From Clostridia bacterium (GTDB lineage: Bacteria > Bacillota > Clostridia > Oscillospirales > Acutalibacteraceae), in assembly GCA_017472225.1 (NCBI GenBank), contig JAFUQS010000009.1, forward strand, positions 1 to 39,643: a DNA stretch of 39,643 nt, given 5' to 3'. The notes under the pieces are model-generated. The model saw only the letters and a list, made by a program, of their open reading frames with translations, was not told the DNA's origin and ran no database searches. Position 1 is the first letter of the stretch. The number at the start of each line of letters is the position of its first letter. Below, piece after piece: positions 17,026 through 24,384 of this stretch. A program made the translations under genes and the position numbers.

Positions 17026-18291
17026 TCAGCCGAAGATATCCGGGTGATTTTTGGCTACGATGCCGAAGCATTCTTCAGCAACCTCAATTGTGTGCTTGAT
17101 ATCCTTATCGGAAAGAGCAGCATTGATGAAGTGGTTGTGGTGAGAAGCAAGGAAGATACCTCTTGATACCATTTCAGCAATCCATTCCTGATGAAGAAGC
17201 ATACTGTCATCGTTGCCTATTCTCAGATAGAACAATGCGGGAGCACCTGAAACAACAAGGTCGATGCCGTGTTCTGCACCGGCTTTAACAAGACCGTTGC
17301 AAAGCTTTTCGCCCTTCTTTTTGAACAGGGTGGGAATGTCAAGCTCCTTCATTTTGTTGATGTTTGCAATACAGGCTGCAAAAGGAACGGCTGAAAGCCA
17401 GTATGAGCCTGTGTATGCAAGTGAGCTCATTGCGCCCTTGAGGAATTCCTTGCCGCAGAGAGCTGACATATTGTAGCCGTTGGCAAGTGCCTTGCAGAAG
17501 CAGATAAGGTCAGCCTCAAAGCCGAAGAAATGGTCTGAGCCCTTAAGGTCAAGACGGAAGCCTGCACGAACATCGTCAACGATAAGAACGATGTCATTCT
17601 TTGTGCAGATTTCTCTTACCTGCTGCCAGAAGCCCTTTTCGGGGAAGGCATTATCGTGGAAGTTGCCGTGGTCATAGGGCTGAGCGATGATACAGGCAAT
17701 TTCATTTTTATTTTCTTCAATTGTTTTTTCAAGAAGGGGGATATCGTTCCAGGGGAGCATAATGTTGTTTGCAACATCCTCGGGAAGAACGCCCGGATAG
17801 TCAATTTTCTGGCACCAGGGTGAAACACCGTGATAGTAGCCGGAGAACATAATAACTTTCTTTCTGTGTGTATATGCTCTTGCGCACATAATTGCGCCCT
17901 GAGTTGCGTCGTTACCGTTCTTTGCAAAGAATGCCCAGTCGGCAGAAGCAACAGTATCAACAAGAAGCTCTGCACATTCAAGCATAACCTTACCGGGCTG
18001 TGTTGTGCAGTTACCGAGAGCAATCTGCTTCATAGCTGCAGCGTCAACATCCGGGTCGCAGTAACCGAGAACATTGGGGCCGTAAGCACACATATAGTCG
18101 ATGTACTTGTTGCCGTCAACGTCCCATACGTATGTACCCTTTGCCTTTTCGGCAAACATGGGCCACTTTGAAACGGGAATGAACTGACCTTCAGCGGGGC
18201 CGAGGTGACCGTAGATACCTGAAGGAATTACCTTGGTTGCTCTTGAAAACATTTCTCTGCTTTTGTCTGTTTTGTATACAGGAAAACTCAT
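17026..18291 (-). CDS. Class III (glutamate-1-semialdehyde-type) aminotransferase
   Basis: A 421-residue PLP enzyme, fold type I. It has the phosphate-site segment GNDAT (126-130), SGYYHG (150-155), the cofactor aspartate in VDDVRAGFR (D239), and the Schiff-base lysine in CKALANGY (K267). These match the glutamate-1-semialdehyde aminomutase branch. HemL itself is unlikely: no heme genes are near, and motif details (GNDAT for SGTEA) differ, so it probably aminates another ketone or aldehyde. It lies 12 bases after the first SCP2-like gene with AGGAGG in the gap. In this operon the likely role is to aminate the ketone formed by the transketolase (inference). Confidence 0.88.
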   Translation of the reverse strand: MSFPVYKTDKSREMFSRATKVIPSGIYGHLGPAEGQFIPVSKWPMFAEKAKGTYVWDVDGNKYIDYMCAYGPNVLGYCDPDVDAAAMKQIALGNCTTQPGKVMLECAELLVDTVASADWAFFAKNGNDATQGAIMCARAYTHRKKVIMFSGYYHGVSPWCQKIDYPGVLPEDVANNIMLPWNDIPLLEKTIEENKNEIACIIAQPYDHGNFHDNAFPEKGFWQQVREICTKNDIVLIVDDVRAGFRLDLKGSDHFFGFEADLICFCKALANGYNMSALCGKEFLKGAMSSLAYTGSYWLSAVPFAACIANINKMKELDIPTLFKKKGEKLCNGLVKAGAEHGIDLVVSGAPALFYLRIGNDDSMLLHQEWIAEMVSRGIFLASHHNHFINAALSDKDIKHTIEVAEECFGIVAKNHPDIFG

Positions 18292-18303
18292 TGTAATACC
18301 TCC

Positions 18304-19065
18304 TTATGCAAGATAGAGTGCAACTCTGTCAAGAATTCTGTTTACATTGTCAATCATATTGATCTGACCGTGCATTTCAACAAGACCTTCACCAACAGCA
18401 GCAATAGCATTGATATTGCCGTCGAAAAGATCTCTTGCGGTACGGATATCGCAGAACTGCATCTGTGAACGGAAAGCCTCGGGCTTTTGCTTGATTGTTA
18501 CCATATGGCTGTCCTTGACACGGATTGTTGCGCCTACGCAGTCCTTGATTGAAACATCAATGATACCGTCGGGAATAAGAGAAGCACTGAATTTGCCGAT
18601 TTCATCGTTGTTGCCGATTTGTGAAAGGGCAACGGTGATAACATAGAACATAAGCTTTGTGCTGATTTCAAAGAACTTTTCGTCTTTAAGGTCCTCCGGT
18701 GTTGCTCTCAGATACTTTGAAAGGATATCTGTGAGAGGAATAAACTTCTTGAGAAGGAAGCCGACCTTTGAAAAGCCTTTTGAGGGGAGTGCAGAGCCTG
18801 TTCCGTCAACCATTGCGTTGAATTTTTCAGGTGTGGAGAAGGGGAGAAGAACATCGCAGTCCTTTGTGCCCTGTTCCATTCTGCATCTGCCGTTTTTGAA
18901 GGTAAGGGTTGCGCTGGGGCCGCCTGTAACTTCAAGACCGACGGAAACGGGCTTCTTTGTCTTTACGAGGTCACTTGCAGCCTTGTCAAGCTCGCAAAGG
19001 TTTTCGATAGCACCGAGAACAGCATACATATTGATATATGCCAGGGTTTTTGCATCTGTCATCAT
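18304..19065 (-). CDS. Two-module SCP2-like (lipid-binding-fold) protein 1
   Basis: A 253-residue soluble protein and the first gene of the operon. SVGLEV, ATLTFKNGRCRMEQG and CDVLLPFSTPEKFNAMVDG (about residues 38-88) follow the SCP2 pattern of glycine-edged strands and a substrate-cap helix ending in DG. A second unit, GATIRVKD...MQFCDIRTARDLFDGNINAIAAVGEG (about 178-233), repeats the pattern. A hydrophobic region (LLKKFIPLTDILSKYL) precedes a helical middle. It shares overall order with the last gene (14242-15045) and is probably a distant paralogue. SCP2 proteins bind fatty acyl chains or sterols in other systems; here the ligand is not known. GGAGG precedes the first ATG by eight bases. 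Confidence 0.65.
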   Translation of the reverse strand: MMTDAKTLAYINMYAVLGAIENLCELDKAASDLVKTKKPVSVGLEVTGGPSATLTFKNGRCRMEQGTKDCDVLLPFSTPEKFNAMVDGTGSALPSKGFSKVGFLLKKFIPLTDILSKYLRATPEDLKDEKFFEISTKLMFYVITVALSQIGNNDEIGKFSASLIPDGIIDVSIKDCVGATIRVKDSHMVTIKQKPEAFRSQMQFCDIRTARDLFDGNINAIAAVGEGLVEMHGQINMIDNVNRILDRVALYLA

Positions 19066-19083
19066 ATTATAATCCTCCTTTGT

Positions 19084-19113
19084 GTGAGCAGTGGCTCACC
19101 TTCGGTAGTGAGC
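19084..19113 (-). promoter_or_regulatory. Alternating hairpin arms in the operon leader
   Basis: On the minus strand the leader reads GCTCAC (19113-19108), GTGAGC (19099-19094), GCTCAC (19089-19084), followed closely by the AAAGGAGG ribosome binding site. The middle arm can pair with either outer arm, giving two exclusive 6-base hairpins, one next to the RBS. This is a candidate translational switch; it could also be chance hexamer duplication. Confidence 0.4.
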
Positions 19114-19136
19114 ATCCGCTAAATCTATACTGAATT

Positions 19137-19165
19137 ATTTTAACAAAATATCCTCTTTATGTCAA
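19137..19165 (-). promoter_or_regulatory. Promoter of the transketolase operon
   Basis: On the minus strand TTGACA (19165-19160), 17-base spacer, TAAAAT (19142-19137): a near-consensus sigma-A promoter about 70 bases upstream of the first gene. Confidence 0.7.
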
Positions 19166-19295
19166 TGCTTATGTGAGTTTATAACAAAAAATTAAGATGT
19201 TAATTTCTTTTTTAAGATAAAATGCACCTTATCGGCATCAGATAGACTGTCTAACGGCAAAGTGCTTTTTTTATGGGGCTTTTTATATTCAGGTG

Positions 19296-19440
19296 TATTT
19301 TCGCCCCGCTTTTAAGAACTCGGTATTTTAATTTTGAGGTTTCAGCTTTTCCTCTGTGTCCGTACGCTCGTGCCGCTTGGGCACTTCCTTTGTCCTGAGC
19401 GACAAAGGAAGCAAAGCGCTCTTCGGGGGCTGTGGGTCAG
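19296..19440 (-). repeat. Diverged fragment of the dispersed repeat
   Basis: A degraded relative of the dispersed element: GTCCGTACGCTCG, CCGCTTGGGC and a CTTCCTTTGTC/GACAAAGGAAG stem in place of the ACTTTTGTC stem. The stem is kept by paired changes (CTTCCTTTGTC with GACAAAGGAAG), so structure is conserved while sequence is not. The rest of 19166-19711 shows no gene that I can support. Confidence 0.6.
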
Positions 19441-19711
19441 CACTATTTTTGCATAAAGAGAACTTCTTTATCTTTACGCTCTTCTGCGTCACAAATATTG
19501 ACTTGTAGGTTTTCTTGAATGTTCATTGAATGATTTAAAGTTTGCCTCACTTAAAATTGATTTCCAATCTTTGCGCCGCATTGCCATCATCTCACACGGC
19601 GTTGTCACTATATAATTTACAGATGTGCAATGTAAATTTATGTTGAGATAATCTTTAATAATGATAATTCCGGATTTTGATATTTTATAAGAATAAAAAT
19701 TGTCTCAAGAC

Positions 19712-19740
19712 TTGACAAGGTCCTTTTTCAGTGCTACAAT
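19712..19740 (+). promoter_or_regulatory. Promoter of the thiamine operon
   Basis: TTGACA (19712-19717), 17-base spacer and TACAAT (19735-19740), immediately upstream of the TPP riboswitch. Confidence 0.8.
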
Positions 19741-19754
19741 TGAGCCAACATATG

Positions 19755-19840
19755 AATATTACTGGGGGTGCTGATTTTTCGGCTGAGATTATACCCATAA
19801 CCTGATTCGGATAATACCGACGTAGGCTAAGTAAAGAATG
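19755..19840 (+). promoter_or_regulatory. TPP riboswitch (THI box)
   Basis: The conserved THI element is complete: GGGGTGC, CTGAGATTATACCCA-like, AACCTGATTCGGATAATACC and GTAGG...AAGTAA. It is followed by a terminator, so thiamine diphosphate is expected to stop transcription of the importer genes. Confidence 0.95.
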
Positions 19841-19849
19841 CTGTTATTT

Positions 19850-19881
19850 CCACCCGTAATTCCGACGAGGTGGCTTTTTTT
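19850..19881 (+). terminator. TPP-riboswitch expression-platform terminator
   Basis: The stem CCACC/GGTGG (19850-19854, 19869-19873) is followed by a T7 run. Confidence 0.75.
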
Positions 19882-19970
19882 ATTTGCCGGCAAGCAGCTT
19901 TCGTTATTCATAATCACCGTAAGAATGTTCATATGTAATTATGTTAAAGAATATATAGGAGTGTGTTTTT

Positions 19971-20270
19971 ATGACAGCAAGTGTTGCAATTCAGGTTCTG
20001 CCTCAGGTGGATTCAACCGAAAAGCTTATTGAAATTGTGGATGCGGTTATCGATTATATCGCTTCAACAGGATATAACTATTATGTCGGTCCTTTTGAAA
20101 CCACAATTGAGGGCGAGAGCTATGACGAGCTTATGGAAATTGTGAAAAACTGTCAGAAGGTTGCAATTGAAAAGGGCTGTGACAGCGTTTCGGCTTATGT
20201 CAAAATCAGCTATAAACCGGAAGGCGGTGTGCTTACAATTGACCAGAAGGTTACAAAGCATCACAAATAA
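19971..20270 (+). CDS. Thiamine-binding protein (MTH1187/YkoF family)
   Basis: A 99-residue protein with a ferredoxin-like pattern: ASVAIQVLPQ strand, a long helix, then VGPFETTIEGE, VIVKNC-like helix and VSAYVKISY strand. This is the Thiamine_BP (DUF77) family. It is first after the TPP riboswitch and overlaps or abuts the permease. It lacks a signal peptide, so it acts inside the cell or at the inner face of the importer. The start is at an ATG preceded by AGGAGTG. Family length (about 95-100 residues) is matched. Confidence 0.85.
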   Translation: MTASVAIQVLPQVDSTEKLIEIVDAVIDYIASTGYNYYVGPFETTIEGESYDELMEIVKNCQKVAIEKGCDSVSAYVKISYKPEGGVLTIDQKVTKHHK

Positions 20271-21006
20271 GGCGGCGCCTGTTATCTCTCTTGCAGTGCT
20301 GGCGGCACTCTGGCTTTTTGTCAGTGAAGGCGGAATTGTTCCCGCATATATGCTTCCGTCACCCGTTGAGGTTGTGAAGGCATTTGTGAATGATTTCGAT
20401 ATTCTTTGCTCTCACGCCGCAGTTACAATGCAAGAGGCAGTCTACGGCCTTTTAATCGGTACGGCACTTGCTTTTGTTATTGCCGTGCTGATGGACAGAT
20501 TTGCTTTTCTTCACAAGGCACTTTACCCCATACTTGTCATTACTCAGACTATACCCACAATCGCAATTGCACCACTTCTGGTGTTGTGGATGGGCTTTTC
20601 AATGGCGCCCAAAATTACCCTTGTTGTGCTGACAACCTTTTTCCCGATTGCCATTTCTTTGCTTGATGGCTTTCAGAGCGCAGACATCGATGAAATCAAC
20701 CTTATACGCAGTATGGGCGGCACAAGGGCACAGATTTTTCTGCACGTTAAATTGCCCGGTGCCGTGGAGCAGTTTTTTTCAGGTCTTAAGGTATCCGCAT
20801 CATATTCAATTGTCGGTGCGGTTATTTCCGAATGGCTCGGCGGCTTTGAAGGGCTCGGCGTATATATGACAAGGGTGAAAAAGGCATATGCCTTTGACAA
20901 GATGTTTGCCGTTATTATTCTTATCTCTGTTGTGTCGCTTTTGCTTATGGCACTTGTGGCACTTCTGAAAAGAACAGCAATGCCCTATAAGAGGAGCAGG
21001 CAGTAG
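20227..21006 (+). CDS. thiX: Thiamine-precursor ABC permease (ThiX-like)
   Basis: A membrane permease of the SsuC/TauC/ThiX group. After residue 20 it has AAPVISLAVLAALWLFV and four more hydrophobic helices. The EAA-type coupling loop is DEINLIRSMGGTRAQIFLHVKLPG (quoted only as its core EINLIRSMGG, LPG). The open frame begins at 20161, inside the upstream gene. I choose GTG 20227 as a compromise, with TTG 20239 also possible; both leave a 30-45-base overlap with the thiamine-binding gene, so translation is probably coupled. TPP riboswitch control and the ThiY/ThiZ genes downstream define the role as uptake of a thiamine pyrimidine precursor or thiamine. Confidence 0.88.
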   Translation: MCLQLTRRLQSITNKAAPVISLAVLAALWLFVSEGGIVPAYMLPSPVEVVKAFVNDFDILCSHAAVTMQEAVYGLLIGTALAFVIAVLMDRFAFLHKALYPILVITQTIPTIAIAPLLVLWMGFSMAPKITLVVLTTFFPIAISLLDGFQSADIDEINLIRSMGGTRAQIFLHVKLPGAVEQFFSGLKVSASYSIVGAVISEWLGGFEGLGVYMTRVKKAYAFDKMFAVIILISVVSLLLMALVALLKRTAMPYKRSRQ

Positions 21007-21064
21007 TCAGGGTGTGGAGAACCTTAATTCTGCATTCATAGAAAGATGCTCAGAAAGGAAAATT

Positions 21065-22066
21065 ATGAAAAAGATAATATCACTTTTACTTGCAGTCACT
21101 GTTCTTTTTGCTTTTACCGCCTGCGGTGCGGAAAAACAGAACGGGGATGAGCTTTCTGAAATTACGGTTTGTCTTGACTGGACACCGAATACAAATCATA
21201 CAGGCTTTTTTGTTGCCGATAAGCTTGGTTATTACGAGCAGGCGGGCATCAAGGTGAGTATTGTTCAGCCGCCGGAAGACGGCGCAGAGCTTATGACGGC
21301 ATCGGGACAGGCTCAGTTCGGAATATCCTTCCAGGATTCACTTGCACCCTTGTTTGCCTGTGATGAGCCTATGGAAATTACGGCTGTTTCTGCAATTATT
21401 CAGCATAATACCTCAGGAATTATATCCCGTAAGGGTGAGGGTATGGATACCCCCAAGGGACTTGAAGGCAAAAGCTATTCAACCTGGAACGGACCTGTTG
21501 AGCTTGCAATAATTGAAACCGTTATGGAAAATGACGGCGGTGATTTTGCAAAGCTTGAGCTTATTCCAAATGTTGTTACAAACGAAGCTGAGGCACTCAG
21601 AAACAAGGATACCGACGCTATCTGGATTTTCTATGCATGGGCAGGTGTTGCCTGTGAGGTTGCAGAGCTTGAATTTGATTATTTCGATTTTATCGATATC
21701 AATCCCGTTTTCGATTATTACACACCGGTTATTATTGCTAATAACAAATACCTCAGCGAAAATCCGGAAACGGCAAAGGCTTTTCTTGAAGCAACAAAGA
21801 AGGGCTACGAATACGCAATTGAAAATCCTCAGGAGGCTGCAGAAATACTTATTGAAGGGGATACAACCGGCTCACTCAAGGATTCTGTTGAGCTTGTTAC
21901 GGAAAGTCAGAAGTGGATTTCCCGTCAGTATACAGCCGATGCTGAGTCATGGGGTGTGTTTGATTCCGAAAGATGGAACAGCTTTTATGCCTGGCTTTGG
22001 GAAAAAGGACTTATTGGAAAGGAAATTCCCGAAAACACAGGCTTCACCAATGATTTTATAAAATAA
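21065..22066 (+). CDS. thiY: Thiamine-precursor binding lipoprotein (ThiY-like)
   Basis: A 333-residue lipoprotein: MKK, a hydrophobic stretch and lipobox FTAC at about residue 20, then a periplasmic-type fold of the NMT1/THI5-like family. Family sequence signs are LDWTPNTNHTGFFVAD, GFFVADKLGYYEQAGI and the GISFQDSLAPL segment. It delivers a hydroxymethylpyrimidine or formylaminopyrimidine-type precursor (family knowledge) to the ThiX/ThiZ importer. The start at 21065 has AAAGGA upstream; an earlier in-frame GTG at 21014 would hide the signal peptide. The gap to the permease is 58 bases and to the ATPase 14. Confidence 0.92.
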   Translation: MKKIISLLLAVTVLFAFTACGAEKQNGDELSEITVCLDWTPNTNHTGFFVADKLGYYEQAGIKVSIVQPPEDGAELMTASGQAQFGISFQDSLAPLFACDEPMEITAVSAIIQHNTSGIISRKGEGMDTPKGLEGKSYSTWNGPVELAIIETVMENDGGDFAKLELIPNVVTNEAEALRNKDTDAIWIFYAWAGVACEVAELEFDYFDFIDINPVFDYYTPVIIANNKYLSENPETAKAFLEATKKGYEYAIENPQEAAEILIEGDTTGSLKDSVELVTESQKWISRQYTADAESWGVFDSERWNSFYAWLWEKGLIGKEIPENTGFTNDFIK

Positions 22067-22080
22067 GGGTTGATGTTTTT

Positions 22081-22827
22081 ATGGCTAAACTCAGGGCAGA
22101 AAATATAACAATGGGCTTTGACGGCGAACGGGTAATTGAAGATATATCTCTGAAGCTGAACGAGGGAGAAATTGTTTCTCTTTTAGGAGTCAGCGGAAGC
22201 GGTAAAACAACCCTTTTCAATGTTCTGTCAGGTCTGTATTCTCCCGAAAGCGGCAAGGTTTATCTTGACGGAGAGGACATAACGGGCAAGGCAGGCAAAA
22301 TCAGTTATATGCTTCAGAAGGATCTGCTTTTGCCTCACTATACAATTATAGATAATGTTTCTCTGCCTCTTGTGATAAAGGGCGAAAAGAAAAAAACGGC
22401 AAGAGAAAAGGCAATGCCTTATTTTGCCGAGTTCGGTCTTGAGGGTACTCAGAAAAAGTATCCCGGTGAGCTTTCCGGCGGTATGAGGCAAAGGGCGGCG
22501 CTTCTGCGCACCTATCTCAGCTCTGAGGGTGTTGCACTTCTTGACGAGCCCTTCAGTGCACTTGATACTATTACCAAAAGTGCAATTCACACATGGTATC
22601 TTGATATAATGAAAAAAATCAACCTTTCAACAATTTTCGTCACCCACGATATTGATGAGGCGATTCTGCTGTCAGACAGAATTTATATTCTTTCGGGTAA
22701 GCCGGGCAGAATAACTGATGAAATTGAAATCACTCTGCCAAAGCCGAGGTCAAACAAAGATGTGATGACAGAGGCATTCATTTCATATAAAAGACTGATT
22801 GCAGAAAAAATTGCTTTTGAATTTTAA
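22081..22827 (+). CDS. thiZ: Thiamine-precursor ABC ATPase (ThiZ-like)
   Basis: A 248-residue ATPase with Walker A GVSGSGKTT (about 36-44), a Q-loop (MLQKDLLLPH), signature LSGGMRQRAAL (about 130-140), Walker B ALLDEPFSALD and the H-loop THD. The final gene of the operon, it ends three bases before a terminator hairpin. It matches the nitrate/sulfonate/thiamine-type ATPases. RBS GGGTTGATG is weak, so coupling to the upstream gene is likely. Confidence 0.92.
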   Translation: MAKLRAENITMGFDGERVIEDISLKLNEGEIVSLLGVSGSGKTTLFNVLSGLYSPESGKVYLDGEDITGKAGKISYMLQKDLLLPHYTIIDNVSLPLVIKGEKKKTAREKAMPYFAEFGLEGTQKKYPGELSGGMRQRAALLRTYLSSEGVALLDEPFSALDTITKSAIHTWYLDIMKKINLSTIFVTHDIDEAILLSDRIYILSGKPGRITDEIEITLPKPRSNKDVMTEAFISYKRLIAEKIAFEF

Positions 22828-22830
22828 AAA

Positions 22831-22857
22831 AATACCGCCGACGGGCGGTATTTTTTT
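22831..22857 (+). terminator. Terminator of the thiamine operon
   Basis: The stem TACCGCC/GGCGGTA is followed by seven T. Confidence 0.85.
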
Positions 22858-22891
22858 GTCAAGCGGCAGAATACTATAACAGGGTGATAAT

Positions 22892-23020
22892 ATGAGTGAC
22901 AAAAAACAAAAGGATCCGTATAACTTTGAAAAAATCGAAGACGGACTGCAGAAGCGATACAAGGTGATTATCTCAAAGCGCAAGGCGTTCAAGAAAAAGG
23001 AGAAGAACAAAAAGCAGTAG
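22892..23020 (+). CDS. Small basic protein (42 residues)
   Basis: An ATG after AGGGTG (22881-22886) opens a 42-residue frame ending in TAG: MSDKKQKDPYNFEKIEDGLQ..., then an almost pure Lys/Glu/Arg tail ending KKKEKNKKQ. It lies between two strong terminators, with its own short transcript space. I do not recognise a family. High lysine content and length suggest an RNA- or ribosome-associated peptide, but this is speculation. Confidence 0.55.
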   Translation: MSDKKQKDPYNFEKIEDGLQKRYKVIISKRKAFKKKEKNKKQ

Positions 23021-23043
23021 GCTTTGTGATTTTGCCAAAAAAG

Positions 23044-23082
23044 AAACGGGCTGTAAAAACGCAAGCTTTTACAGCCCGTTTT
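23044..23082 (+). terminator. Terminator after the small basic protein
   Basis: A nearly perfect 15-base stem AAACGGGCTGTAAAA/TTTTACAGCCCGTTT with a T-rich tail. Confidence 0.85.
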
Positions 23083-23160
23083 GTTATCTTTTTCTGACTA
23101 CTGACTACTGCCCCACTGACCGCTACGGACTATTTTCTCAATGCTTTAATGGTTGATTTT

Positions 23161-23799
23161 TTACAGTTCAGATATTTTCGCTTCCAATTTTTGAACAAAC
23201 TGACCAACAAAATATCCGTCAATAAAACGATGATTAACATCAAGGGTCATATTTATAATATATTTACCGTTCTGTTCTGTATATTTGCCCCATACAAGTA
23301 TAGGGGCAGTATCATCTTTTAATTTTGGGTCAGTGTAATCACGCTCATTGGAACACATTGTAATATCTGCCCATGGGATACAGGAATAAATAATCTGCGA
23401 TTCTCTCAAGCCGCCAAGTGAATAAACAGATAAAGGATTATCCTCACTCTCCTTACGGGCATTTGTTGCGAAATCAATAATACTGCCTTCGCAAGGAAGC
23501 GATACCATGTGAAAGCTTGTTGCGTTTTTCTTTAAATCCGTAAAGCATGGTACACGACGGTCAATTTTATATACCTTATTATCTTCCGTTTCCAACAAGA
23601 ATTCCTCTGTCTCGTTTATTGCCTGAGTGCATAAATATATAAGTGAATAATAAAAGGATATTTTAGTTTTTCGTGTGAAAGCAAGAAGATTAGTCACATC
23701 AATATTAAATGCTACGCAATAATGCGGTGTTGCAATTTTTGAATAAAATTCAAAATGTTCTTTTCTTTCCCATTGATTTACATCTATTTCCGTTCTCAT
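23161..23799 (-). CDS. Chloramphenicol acetyltransferase-like protein (CAT fold)
   Basis: A 212-residue protein close to classical type A CAT length (about 215). It starts with the typical WERKEHFEFY block (11-20), and has the general-base motif HRFIDG (about residues 188-193, HxxxDG). CAT transfers acetyl from acetyl-CoA to chloramphenicol, but several clostridial relatives have unknown acceptors; the usual active-site contacts cannot be verified by eye. The start codon has a GAGGTAAAC RBS in the minus strand. It sits alone, next to heptamer-repeat remnants (23091-23112), and its low-GC codon use differs somewhat from its neighbours, which hints at acquisition. Confidence 0.75.
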   Translation of the reverse strand: MRTEIDVNQWERKEHFEFYSKIATPHYCVAFNIDVTNLLAFTRKTKISFYYSLIYLCTQAINETEEFLLETEDNKVYKIDRRVPCFTDLKKNATSFHMVSLPCEGSIIDFATNARKESEDNPLSVYSLGGLRESQIIYSCIPWADITMCSNERDYTDPKLKDDTAPILVWGKYTEQNGKYIINMTLDVNHRFIDGYFVGQFVQKLEAKISEL

Positions 23800-23860
23800 T
23801 TGTTTACCTCACAAATTCTTATTTATCAAATTGATTATACCACAAAACAAAAATTTTTCA

Positions 23861-24021
23861 ATGATGCATCGACTTTGTCGGTATGATGTTATGCTTCGGA
23901 TAATGATGTTGCTCCGATTGCTGCAATAATGCGATTTTTGTCAAAAATCATCAGCGAAGCGACATTATTCACAAAGTGAACAGTATGGGCGCAGCCAACA
24001 TCATTTGCCAAGGGCAAACAT
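23861..24021. repeat. ATGATG mini-hairpin cluster
   Basis: About 160 bases with ATGATG steps (23861, 23883, 23904) in the left half and CATTAT/CATCAT in the right half. Between them are small hairpins: CGAC-TTT-GTCG, GATTTTT-GTC-AAAAATC, TTCAC-AAA-GTGAA and TTTGCC-AAG-GGCAAA. The arms mirror each other overall, so the whole can fold as one structured unit. No coding sequence is seen from 23800 to 24060. Confidence 0.6.
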
Positions 24022-24023
24022 AA

Positions 24024-24062
24024 ATAAAAAAGGAACCTTCGTCTTACTGACAAAAGTTCCTT
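24024..24062 (-). terminator. Terminator of the tRNA genes
   Basis: On the minus strand AAGGAAC...GTTCCTT followed by TTTTTTAT lies directly after tRNA-Glu. Confidence 0.75.
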
Positions 24063-24066
24063 CTTG

Positions 24067-24141
24067 TGGTGACCCGGACGGGAATCGAACCCGTGTTACC
24101 GCCGTGAAAGGGCGGTGTCTTAACCGCTTGACCACCGGGCC
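24067..24141 (-). tRNA. tRNA-Glu (TTC)
   Basis: Reading the minus strand: acceptor GGCCCGG pairs with CCGGGTC, anticodon loop CTTTCAC with TTC, T-loop GGTTCGATTCC, discriminator A and encoded CCA. It forms a pair with tRNA-Met upstream. Confidence 0.95.
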
Positions 24142-24192
24142 TTATATGTAAAAGAGGATGGACCGCGTATCCAACACTCTTTATTGTAAAAC

Positions 24193-24269
24193 TGGTAGCG
24201 GCAGTGGGATTCGAACCTACGACCAATCGGGTATGAACCGAGTACTCTAGCCAACTGAGCTATGCCGCC
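24193..24269 (-). tRNA. tRNA-Met (CAT)
   Basis: Minus strand: acceptor GGCGGCA pairs with TGCCGCT, D-arm GCTCAGTTGGCTAGAG, anticodon loop TTCATAC with CAT, T-loop GGTTCGAATCC, and CCA encoded. The first acceptor pair is formed, so it is an elongator type (initiator tRNA has an unpaired first position). An Ile2 (lysidine) tRNA is the alternative. Confidence 0.92.
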
Positions 24270-24384
24270 ATATCTTCGCCGCTGTTCACAACGCTTGGAT
24301 ATTATATTATATAAAAAAGGTTTTGTCAATACTTTTTTGAAAGTTTTTTCGATTTTTTTCTAAAAAATATCGGCACCTTATTTT

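Noticed and set aside
17026-18291. HemL (glutamate-1-semialdehyde aminomutase) as the exact identity
   Set aside because: No tetrapyrrole genes are nearby, and the gene is embedded with transketolase and SCP2-like genes; only the family is supported.
21003-21020. A GCAGTAGTCAGGG heptamer scar at the end of the permease gene
   Set aside because: Only one and a half units are present and they overlap the coding end and the space before the next RBS, so I do not call a separate repeat element.
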